A DNA stretch of 15,393 nt, from positions 1 to 15,393 of the forward strand of contig JAQXKW010000041.1 of NCBI GenBank assembly GCA_029010655.1, given 5' to 3'. Positions within the stretch are counted from its first letter, which is position 1. Each line of letters opens with the position of its first letter. A model generated the notes under the pieces. The model saw nothing but the letters and a program-made list of their open reading frames with translations, did no database searches and was not told the origin of the DNA. Shown piece by piece: positions 6,757 to 13,660 of the stretch. The stretch is from Clostridia bacterium (GTDB lineage: Bacteria > Bacillota > Clostridia > Oscillospirales > CAG-272). A program made the translations under genes and the position numbers.

Positions 6757-6863
6757 ATGAAGAATTAAAAATGAAAAATGAAGAATTAAGGTGTGCCTGC
6801 GGCACGGATTTATAATTCAAGTCGGCAAAACCGACACCGAAATTATTCATTATTCATTATCAC
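6757..6863. repeat. MITE-like noncoding element between queA and miaA
   Basis: AT-rich ends form an imperfect terminal inverted repeat: AATGAAAAATGAAGAATT (6770-6787) and the reverse complement of AATTATTCATTATTCATT (6841-6858) agree at 16 of 18 positions, and the left end continues with a further AATGAAGAATTAAA copy. Between them are two hairpins, GTGCC-TGC-GGCAC (6793-6805) and GTCGG-CAAAA-CCGAC (6821-6835). It is about 105 bp and carries no ORF. The arrangement suggests a small non-autonomous repeat of the kind scattered through gut Clostridia genomes; that is from memory, and target-site duplication is not clear. It separates miaA from queA. Confidence 0.55.
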
Positions 6864-6925
6864 CATGTCGCATATCCCGTAAACTTCGGCGCACAGATCA
6901 GATTTTATAAGTAATTTATGAACAT

Positions 6926-7864
6926 ATGAAAAAAGAAAGAATTATAGCCGTGGCGGGTCCCACCGCTTCGGGAAAAACGGCTTTTGCCGTTACCCTTGCG
7001 AAAAAGCTGGGGGGAGAGGTTATCTCCAACGACTCAATGCAGATATACCGTGGTATGGAAATAGGCACCGCCGCACCCACAGTTGATGAAATGGGCGGTA
7101 TTCCCCATCACATGATAGGTATTGCAGAGCCTTTGGCGGAATTTTCCTGTGCGGACTACGCCGCATCTGCCAAGAATATAATTAAAGAGGTTATTTCCCG
7201 TAAAAAAGTGCCGATTTTTTGCGGCGGCACGGGACTTTATCTTGATGCGGTTCTTAAAGTAAACGATTTTTCCGCAAGTGTAAAAAATGACGCTCTGAGA
7301 GAGGAATTGTCGGCATTTGCCGAAATTAACGGCGCAGACGCTTTGCATGAGAGACTTCGTGCCGTTGACCCTCAGTCCGCCGACGCTATCCACAAAAACA
7401 ATGTGCGGAGAGTTATCCGTGCCATTGAAATTTTTGAGACCACCGGCATTACAAAAACAGAATGGGACAAAAAATCCGTGGAAAAGCCTTCGGAATACGA
7501 TGCTACCGTAATTGTTCTTGACTTTTTATCAAGAGAGCTTCTTTACAGCCGCATTGACCTCCGTGTGGACGCTATGATGGATGCAGGGCTTGAAGCGGAG
7601 GTTCGCAGCTTATGGGAAAACGGCTTATTATCCCCGAAAAAGCCCGCCTTTCAGGCTATCGGATATAAAGAATTTATTCCCTATTTTGAAGGAAAAGCCA
7701 CACTCTCGGAAACGGCGGACGCAATAAAGCTTGCCACACGCCGATACGCAAAGCGGCAGATTACCTGGTTCAAGAGATATGACAATGCGATTTTCCTCCA
7801 CCCCGACAGGGAGGACGGCACCGTAAAATCCCCCGAGGAGCTTTTTGCGGAGGCAGGCTTATGA
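6926..7864 (+). CDS. miaA: tRNA dimethylallyltransferase
   Basis: MiaA adds a dimethylallyl group from DMAPP to N6 of A37 in tRNAs that read U-starting codons. The 312-residue protein is standard length. The P-loop is GPTASGKT at 11-18, followed by VISNDSMQIYRGMEIGTAAPT, where the family places its DMAPP and tRNA-contacting Asp and Gln residues. Later come PHHMIGI, FCGGTGLYLDAVL, the NNVRRVIRAIEIFETTG segment, and the C-terminal FQAIGYKEF and TRRYAKRQITWFKR. The ATG at 6926 lacks a strong Shine-Dalgarno (the upstream region is AT-rich), but the conserved N-terminus begins here and no better in-frame start is seen. Its stop overlaps the next gene (ATGA, 7861-7864). The MITE-like element lies upstream, so it may have its own weak promoter or be read through from queA. 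Confidence 0.96.
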   Translation: MKKERIIAVAGPTASGKTAFAVTLAKKLGGEVISNDSMQIYRGMEIGTAAPTVDEMGGIPHHMIGIAEPLAEFSCADYAASAKNIIKEVISRKKVPIFCGGTGLYLDAVLKVNDFSASVKNDALREELSAFAEINGADALHERLRAVDPQSADAIHKNNVRRVIRAIEIFETTGITKTEWDKKSVEKPSEYDATVIVLDFLSRELLYSRIDLRVDAMMDAGLEAEVRSLWENGLLSPKKPAFQAIGYKEFIPYFEGKATLSETADAIKLATRRYAKRQITWFKRYDNAIFLHPDREDGTVKSPEELFAEAGL

Positions 7865-8709
7865 AAAGAATACTTACGGTTCAGGATATTTCCTGCGTGG
7901 GAAAATGTTCTCTTACCGTTGCGCTTCCCGTAATATCGGCAATGGGTGTGGAATGCTCCGTTCTGCCCACCGCCGTGCTTTCCACCCACACGGCGTTCAA
8001 AAATTTTTCCTGCCGTGACCTGACGGACGAAATTTCGCCTATAACAGAGGTCTTTGAAAAAGAGGGCATCACCTTTGACTGCGTTTACACGGGCTATCTT
8101 GCTTCAAAGCGGCAACTGTCCCTTGTTTGCGGTTTGGCTGAAAAATTCGGGGGCAGCATGCTTTTTGTAGACCCTGCCATGGGGGATTTCGGAAGGCTTT
8201 ACACGGGGTTTACACATGATTTTCCCCGTGAGATGGCGTCCCTTTGCAAAACGGCGGATATTATCGTTCCCAATCTGACGGAGGCATGCGCTCTGCTGGG
8301 CATTCCCTATTCGGAGGATTTTTCCGACGGGGAAATCCGCGACATTGCAAAAAGACTTTGCCATATGGGTGCAAAAAACGCTGTGATTACGGGATATTCC
8401 ACCTCGGAAAACAATTTGGGAGTGCTGAAATACGACAGCACCTCCGACACTTTCTTTTCCCACCTTAGCGAGCGTGTGCGCACAAAGCGTCCCTGCCACG
8501 GCACGGGAGATCTTTTCTCCTCAGTTTGCGTGGGGGCTTTAATGCGGGGTCTCTCCGTGGACGATTCTGTATCTTTGGCGGCAGATTTTACCGCCGAATG
8601 CGTCCGCCATACGGAAAATTCCCCCGACAGCCGCTGGTACGGCGTTAATTTTGAGGACATGACAGAAACCTTACTTTCTATGATAAAGGAGAAATCCATT
8701 AATGCTTAA
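7861..8709 (+). CDS. pdxY: Pyridoxal/pyridoxamine kinase
   Basis: A ribokinase-superfamily kinase of 282 residues, expected to phosphorylate pyridoxal or pyridoxamine in vitamin B6 salvage, giving PLP or PMP. Visible motifs are the N-terminal VQDISCVGKCSLTVALPV, LPTAVLSTHTAF, the VYTGYL turn, LFVDPAMGD (pyridoxal kinase type, 102-109), VPNLTEACALLG, and CHGTGDLFSSV with catalytic base D217. CHGTGD rather than GAGD, together with the STHT segment, points to the PdxY/PdxK branch rather than ThiD, although hydroxymethylpyrimidine kinase side activity cannot be excluded. The start overlaps the miaA stop and the 3' end overlaps the tldD start by 8 nt (8702-8709), so the three genes are almost certainly cotranscribed. 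The symbol follows common usage for this branch. Confidence 0.85.
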   Translation: MKRILTVQDISCVGKCSLTVALPVISAMGVECSVLPTAVLSTHTAFKNFSCRDLTDEISPITEVFEKEGITFDCVYTGYLASKRQLSLVCGLAEKFGGSMLFVDPAMGDFGRLYTGFTHDFPREMASLCKTADIIVPNLTEACALLGIPYSEDFSDGEIRDIAKRLCHMGAKNAVITGYSTSENNLGVLKYDSTSDTFFSHLSERVRTKRPCHGTGDLFSSVCVGALMRGLSVDDSVSLAADFTAECVRHTENSPDSRWYGVNFEDMTETLLSMIKEKSINA

Positions 8710-10087
8710 TGACATTGTTACAAAACGAAAGGGCGACTTTTCAGACGGCGCACACACCGAGCTGCGCTGTCAGAAAAACTTAAAGCGAAGCGTTGCTTTT
8801 CTTTCGGGCAACCTTACCGCAAATTCAAGAAGCGAAAGCGAAGGAGTTTGCGCAAGGGTATACAAGGACGGAGTTTACGGCTTTTCCTCTATGGCGGAGG
8901 TTTCCGACAGCGCCGCAGACAGCGTTCTGAAAGCCGCTTCGGATAATGCCGATTTTATGGCACGCCATGCGGGAAAGGGACGAGGCGAGCTTCCCCCTAT
9001 TTTTGCGGAGCCCGTAATGACACAATACGACCTTTACGACCCGGAGCAAAAGCTGTATATTGATTTTGCCCGTGAGCTGGACTCATATATTGCAGAAAAA
9101 TACCCTGCCCTTTCGGGCAGGGGTATCAGAGTTTACACGGACTGTATGGAAAAATATATATGCACCTCCGACGGTGCGGACGGTCACGCCGCCGTGCCAC
9201 GCTCGTATATTTATATCCGGCTTACCGCAGACACAAAGGACGGCTCCCCCGTCGAGCTGTTTGAGCCTGTTGGGGGATTCGGTTCCTTTTCGGACCATTT
9301 TTCAAGCCCGTCCGCTCTTTTCGGAAAGGTTGACGAGCTGTATGAAAGTCTCATGAAAAAGCGTGAAGGCATTTATCCGGACGCAGGACTGAAAACCTGT
9401 ATTCTGGGAGGGTGTCTTGCGGGCATGCTGTCCCACGAGGCGGTAGGTCACACCGTTGAAGCGGATTTGGTGCTGGGAGGAAGCGTTGCGGCGCACTCCC
9501 TGAACCGTCAGGTGGCAAGTCCTCTTATTACCATGGTGGACTTTGCTCACACCTTTGAGGGCGCTCCCGTTCCGCTCCCCGTTTACATTGATGACGAGGG
9601 TGTCCCCGCCGGTGACGAGGTGCTTATCCGTGACGGAATTCTTACGGGATATATGAACAGCCGTGAAACGGCTCAGCGTTTCGGAATGGTTCCGAGAGGA
9701 AATGCAAGGGCATATTCCTTCTCCGACGAGCCCCTTATCCGCATGAGAAACACGGCAATTCTCCCCGGAAAATCCACTCTTGAGGAAATGATTGCCTCCG
9801 TTGATGATGGATACTATTTTACGGACACCAACAACGGTCAGGCGGACACTACGGGAGAATTTATGTTCGGAATTTGCATGGGATACGAAATCAAAAACGG
9901 AAAGCTGGGCAGAGCCCTGCTTGACACCACGATTTCCGGCGTTGCTTTTGAAATGCTGAAAACAGTTGACATGGTATCGGACACCATGACATGGGCTTCA
10001 AGCGGCTTTTGCGGCAAAAAACAGCCTATGCCCGTGGGCATGGGCGGTCCTGCGCTGAGATGCAAGGTTACGGTAGGAGGCAGATAA
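8702..10087 (+). CDS. tldD: Metallopeptidase TldD (TldD/PmbA family)
   Basis: TldD is the zinc-bearing half of the TldD-TldE peptidase, which in characterised bacteria trims unfolded or modified peptides (for example microcin B17 leader removal and CcdA antitoxin decay). The 461-residue protein carries the HExxxH metal motif HEAVGH (H245, E246, H250) inside GMLSHEAVGHTVEADLVLGG, and a C-terminal Cys, C437 in SSGFCGKKQPMPVGMGG, matching the third metal ligand of the family. Between them are PVYIDDEGVPAGDEVLIRDG, GYMNSRETA, and the RGNARAYSFSDEPLIRMRNT strand region typical of TldD. A strong AAGGAGAA precedes the ATG, which lies inside the end of the B6 kinase gene. tldE follows after 3 nt, so a heterodimer is expected. 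Confidence 0.93.
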   Translation: MLNDIVTKRKGDFSDGAHTELRCQKNLKRSVAFLSGNLTANSRSESEGVCARVYKDGVYGFSSMAEVSDSAADSVLKAASDNADFMARHAGKGRGELPPIFAEPVMTQYDLYDPEQKLYIDFARELDSYIAEKYPALSGRGIRVYTDCMEKYICTSDGADGHAAVPRSYIYIRLTADTKDGSPVELFEPVGGFGSFSDHFSSPSALFGKVDELYESLMKKREGIYPDAGLKTCILGGCLAGMLSHEAVGHTVEADLVLGGSVAAHSLNRQVASPLITMVDFAHTFEGAPVPLPVYIDDEGVPAGDEVLIRDGILTGYMNSRETAQRFGMVPRGNARAYSFSDEPLIRMRNTAILPGKSTLEEMIASVDDGYYFTDTNNGQADTTGEFMFGICMGYEIKNGKLGRALLDTTISGVAFEMLKTVDMVSDTMTWASSGFCGKKQPMPVGMGGPALRCKVTVGGR

Positions 10088-10090
10088 GGT

Positions 10091-11389
10091 ATGAAGGATT
10101 TAGATAAGCTTACAGCAAGTATTATTGACAGGCTGAAATCCGAGGGCGCTGAAATGGCGCATTGCTCCGCCGCCTGCGGCGAAACAAGGGAATTTAATAT
10201 TGACGGGGGCGAATTCAGCCTTTTCCGCACTCTATTCGACAATTCTCTCTCCTTGACCGCCGTTATAGGAGGGCGAAAAGGCTCCGTTTCTCTCAACAGC
10301 TTTGAAGACAGCGCCGTAGACCGTGCCATTGCAGACTGTGTTGCGGCGGCAAATTCCTCGGAGCCTGACGACGGCTGGGGGCTTTGCCCCGACGCAAACT
10401 GCGACCGCTTTGTAAAAGGGGCGGTGGAGCCTGATCTTGACAGGCTGTTTTTCCGTGTGAAGGAGCTGAAGGAGACTGTTGAAAGGGACTACCCTCTGAT
10501 TGTTATGGAGCAGATGATAGTGTCACATGACAATGTTCACTCCGTTTACAGAAACACATCCGGCGCACACTTTACCAAGGATGCGGGGTATTACAGCGTC
10601 AGTCTTATGTTCTCCGCTCATGAGGGAGAGCTTTCCTCCTCCTTTTTGGGAAGCGGAGCGGTGACCGATAACCTTGACAGTCCGTTTATTGAGCTTTCGT
10701 CTATACGCCGAGATCTGGAGGACGTTCAGAAGCAGATACACACAGAGCCTGCCGAGGGGAAATTTGTGGGCACTATGGTGCTTTGTCCGGGAACTCTTGC
10801 AGAGTTTACGGACAGCATTGTTGAGAATTTTGCCTCCGACGGCACAATTCTTGACGGAACCGCCATTTGGCGTGACAAATTGGGAGAGACAGTTGCCGAC
10901 CCTCGGCTTACCGTCTCCTTTAAGCCGAAGGATGAGCGTATTGTTTGCGCTCCCTCTTATTCCGGCGAGGGCTTTTATATTGACGACTTTGATTTTATTC
11001 GGGACGGGCGCCTTGAAAGCTTTGTTCTGAGCCTTTACGTTGCCAACAAAACCGGCAAAAAGCGCTCTCCCAACTCAGGCTCCGGTCTTATTATAAAGCC
11101 CGGAGAAAAGTCTCTTGAGGAGATTATCTCCGGCATTGACCGAGGGATTTTGGTGGGAAGATTTTCCGGCGGTTCGCCCTCCTCAAACGGCGATTTTTCC
11201 GGCGTTGCGAAAAACAGCTTTCTTATAGAAAACGGAAAAGTTACAAAGGCTGTGGCGGAGACTATGATTTCCGGAAACCTTGCCGAAATGCTTCAAAATC
11301 TCCGTGATATTTCAAAGGAAACCGTTTCCGACGGCTACACGGTGCTTCCCTACGCCGCATTTGACGGAATTACCGTTTCGGGGAAATAA
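10091..11389 (+). CDS. tldE: TldE/PmbA-type partner of TldD
   Basis: A 432-residue TldD/PmbA family protein without an HExxxH motif, as expected of the non-metal-binding subunit that completes the substrate channel of TldD. Family features are SLFRTLFDNSLSLTAVIGGRKG near the N-terminus, VYRNTSGAHF, GTMVLCPGTLAEF where TldD has its metal helix, FYIDDFDFIRDGRLESFVLS, and the C-terminal FSGGSPSSNGDFSGVAKNSF with ENGKVTKAVAETMISGN. The ribosome binding site GGAGG sits in the last codons of tldD. It is the last gene of the plus-strand run; a strong hairpin follows within 45 nt. The paired order tldD-tldE supports cotranslation. TldE versus PmbA naming is interchangeable here. Confidence 0.92.
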   Translation: MKDLDKLTASIIDRLKSEGAEMAHCSAACGETREFNIDGGEFSLFRTLFDNSLSLTAVIGGRKGSVSLNSFEDSAVDRAIADCVAAANSSEPDDGWGLCPDANCDRFVKGAVEPDLDRLFFRVKELKETVERDYPLIVMEQMIVSHDNVHSVYRNTSGAHFTKDAGYYSVSLMFSAHEGELSSSFLGSGAVTDNLDSPFIELSSIRRDLEDVQKQIHTEPAEGKFVGTMVLCPGTLAEFTDSIVENFASDGTILDGTAIWRDKLGETVADPRLTVSFKPKDERIVCAPSYSGEGFYIDDFDFIRDGRLESFVLSLYVANKTGKKRSPNSGSGLIIKPGEKSLEEIISGIDRGILVGRFSGGSPSSNGDFSGVAKNSFLIENGKVTKAVAETMISGNLAEMLQNLRDISKETVSDGYTVLPYAAFDGITVSGK

Positions 11390-11431
11390 GGAATTAATTT
11401 GAAAAGGGGCTTTCAAAGCGACCCTGAAATG

Positions 11432-11460
11432 ACAAAAGCGGAGCGATGCTCCGCTTTTGT
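11432..11460. terminator. Bidirectional hairpin after tldE
   Basis: A perfect 13-bp inverted repeat, ACAAAAGCGGAGC and GCTCCGCTTTTGT, has a GAT loop. On the plus strand the arm ends in TTTTGT and TTTTT follows 6 nt later; the minus strand is also T-rich after the stem. It lies between the convergent tldE and the dockerin gene and should serve both. The U-tract is imperfect. Confidence 0.75.
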
Positions 11461-11471
11461 GCGCTGTTTTT

Positions 11472-11506
11472 GCCGCTAGTTGCCAGCCGCCGGCCGCTAG
11501 CCGCTT
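11472..11506. repeat. Short GCCGCTAG-type iteration
   Basis: A GC-rich stretch in an otherwise plain spacer contains GCCGCTAG twice (11472-11479, 11493-11500), with a related TTGCCAGCCGCCG between them and CCGC after. It abuts the stop of the dockerin gene. Function is unknown; it may be a microsatellite-like remnant. Confidence 0.4.
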
Positions 11507-11509
11507 GTT

Positions 11510-13429
11510 CTATGCTCCGGCTATAAGCCGCTTCAGGGCGGAAACGTCTGCAACGGTGAGCTTTCCGTCTTCGTTTACGTCTGCCGCATCGTTCTGATCA
11601 TCTTTGCCCGAAAGCATTTTCTTTATAAGGTTTACGTCCTTGGCGGTGAGCTTCTCATCGCCGTCTGCGTCTCCGGGGGTATATGTGGGCTCCACAGGGT
11701 CCACGGGGTCGTCTATACCGTTTACTGCGTTTTCAACGGAAGTACCCAGTGCTTTTCTTGCGTTATAATATTCCTCGTCGGACACGGAATAGGTTACCAT
11801 TCCCGTTGTCATTCTGTCGATATATTTATCAGCCGCTCCCTCGCCTCTTATTTCCTCAAGCATATGGAAAAGCTGATAATCCTCAATTCCATCTCTCATG
11901 GCTTCAAGGCGGAGACTTCCCACGGGGGTATCAAGCCCGTAGGTTGAGCCGGGGTAAATAAGAATTGACTCGCCGTGTGCGTCGGGGTACGACGCATTTG
12001 TTATATTGGCGTTATAGGGATCGGAACCGTCCACGTACCAGAAGTTTACAAAGTTATAGAGGAAGCCCTGCACGTCGTTATCGAACTGCTGCCAGAACAG
12101 CACTCTCTGAGCCACGCCGTCCGTCTGGATATAGTAGTTTATATAGGGCGCTTCAACGTCCCAGGAGATAAACCACCATACCTTCTGTCCCGCTTCTCTT
12201 TTTGCCGCCATTCTGTCCTTAAATGTGCCGTAGACCGAATTCCATTTCAGGGGCTGCATAATCTTTGCTCCCGCCGTTGTCAGCTCGGTCGCATCCGTAT
12301 AGGCGAAGGTTTTTGAGCACCACAGGTTGACGAAATCGTTATAGTATTCAATCTGGTCAATAGTTGAGCCGTCTTCTCTTGTGTAGTCAATATCGTTTAT
12401 ATAGGTATTAATAAACCAGAAGGGCTTATCGGCATAATCGGGCTGATACTGACCGTATTTTGAAACAAGGTCGTTGTATGCGCTCCGGAGTGCCTCAAGA
12501 TCTGCGGGAGTTGCCGCATCTACCACGCCGGAGAAAAAATACGCCTTATCAAATCTTTCGGGGTGGCCTGCAAATGCCGTCTCGTATATGCGTTTAATGT
12601 GTGTATTGCTGTATTCCATTCCCGTAAAGGAATCAGTCTGGAAGGAGGTTACACGGGGATTATCCATATAGGCGACTGCGTTTGAGTTATAGAGCTGATA
12701 TGGCAGATAATATGCACTGACGCGGTTTTCAAGCAGATAATCATAATACTTCACATAAAGCTCATTAGCAGTATAATTAGTTTTATCACAAAGTCTGTTT
12801 ATATAGCCGTAATCAAGGTTTATACTGGTGGCGCACGCCGTTTCTTCGGACAGGGCAAAATTCCAGACACATACGAACACCTTACCCACCTTTACCGCTT
12901 CTCCTGCGGAATTTTTGACGGTTACGTCAGCTTCGTACCAGCCTGCCGCCGTAGTTTCCGCGGTTTTAATTTTTACGAGGAACGCCTGAGTTTTTCCTGC
13001 CGCAAGGTCAAAACTTCCGTATGCGGAAAGGGGCGGTATGGGGTCGGGAACATTTCCGAAGCTATCGCAGTCCTGATAAAGTTCGATATAAATATCTGCG
13101 TCAAGGGTATTGCCGGCACCGTCGGAAAACTCAGACAGCTCTGCCGTCAGCCCTGTTCTGCCCGTTTCGGAATAAAGCACGAACTGGGCGTTTTCGATTT
13201 CATTTTTCGCCATATACACGGAAAAGCTCTCTTTTCCCGTATTGTTCACCGTAGTATCGTTAACCTTTTCCGTGGCGTAGTCAAACCACAGAGAAATTCC
13301 CGGGTCTTCGTTTGCGGCGTCCGTATGGGTATAGGTATCCGAAGGGTCCGAAGTTTCCGCATTTACGGGGAACACGATTGCGGCTGTTATCATAGCCAAA
13401 ATAAGAAATACTGCCGTTAGCTTCTTCAT
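11510..13429 (-). CDS. Secreted DUF4091 (GH123-like) protein with C-terminal dockerin
   Basis: A 639-residue exported protein. The signal peptide is MKKLTAVFLILAMITAAIVF followed by PVNA, with likely cleavage after residue 24. A beta-rich N-terminal region (about 40-190) holds YMAKNEIENAQFVLYSE and AGWYEADVTVKN, like the N-terminal domain of DUF4091 proteins. The central part is an aromatic-rich barrel-like region (KVWWFISWDVEAPYINYY), and RLEAMRDGIEDYQLFHMLEE (507-526) is the DUF4091 hallmark. After a Pro/Asp linker comes a type I dockerin (about 586-639) with two calcium loops, DADGDEKLTAKD and DVNEDGKLTVAD. DUF4091 is related to GH123, whose characterised members act on N-acetylgalactosamine glycans; that activity is not proven here. 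GGAGAAAG lies 5 nt before the ATG. It should attach to a cohesin-bearing protein outside the cell. Confidence 0.88.
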   Translation of the reverse strand: MKKLTAVFLILAMITAAIVFPVNAETSDPSDTYTHTDAANEDPGISLWFDYATEKVNDTTVNNTGKESFSVYMAKNEIENAQFVLYSETGRTGLTAELSEFSDGAGNTLDADIYIELYQDCDSFGNVPDPIPPLSAYGSFDLAAGKTQAFLVKIKTAETTAAGWYEADVTVKNSAGEAVKVGKVFVCVWNFALSEETACATSINLDYGYINRLCDKTNYTANELYVKYYDYLLENRVSAYYLPYQLYNSNAVAYMDNPRVTSFQTDSFTGMEYSNTHIKRIYETAFAGHPERFDKAYFFSGVVDAATPADLEALRSAYNDLVSKYGQYQPDYADKPFWFINTYINDIDYTREDGSTIDQIEYYNDFVNLWCSKTFAYTDATELTTAGAKIMQPLKWNSVYGTFKDRMAAKREAGQKVWWFISWDVEAPYINYYIQTDGVAQRVLFWQQFDNDVQGFLYNFVNFWYVDGSDPYNANITNASYPDAHGESILIYPGSTYGLDTPVGSLRLEAMRDGIEDYQLFHMLEEIRGEGAADKYIDRMTTGMVTYSVSDEEYYNARKALGTSVENAVNGIDDPVDPVEPTYTPGDADGDEKLTAKDVNLIKKMLSGKDDQNDAADVNEDGKLTVADVSALKRLIAGA

Positions 13430-13516
13430 ATCTTTCTCCGTTTCAAAATCAGAATTTTCGCCGTTTGTTACAATTAATTATCGGTACGTTATCGCAATTT
13501 GGTACCTCTGCTTACA

Positions 13517-13545
13517 ATTATATACTATTATACTCTGATTTTCAA
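13517..13545 (-). promoter_or_regulatory. Promoter of the dockerin-protein gene
   Basis: On the minus strand, TTGAAA (13540-13545) and TATAAT (13517-13522) are 17 bp apart, a near-consensus housekeeping promoter. Transcription would start near 13510, leaving a leader of about 80 nt. Within that leader GATAAC and GATAAT lie 11 bp apart (CGATAA, five bases, CGATAA), a possible but unidentified operator. Confidence 0.65.
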
Positions 13546-13614
13546 GATGTTTAGTCATTTATACATATTAAATAAATGCACATACAAGCTGACAGGATTA
13601 ATTAATCACGAAAA

Positions 13615-13641
13615 AAGCGGGTCGCCGACGGCGACCCGCTT
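13615..13641 (-). terminator. Intrinsic terminator of the repeat-rich surface protein gene
   Basis: On the minus strand a 12-bp perfect stem, AAGCGGGTCGCC and GGCGACCCGCTT, with a GTC loop is followed at once by TTTT. It begins 20 nt past the stop codon of the surface protein gene. Confidence 0.92.
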
Positions 13642-13660
13642 AATTTTATTCAGGGATTGC

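Noticed and set aside
5603..6850. Minus-strand open frames opposite queA
   Set aside because: They mirror the highly conserved queA coding sequence and show no family motif.
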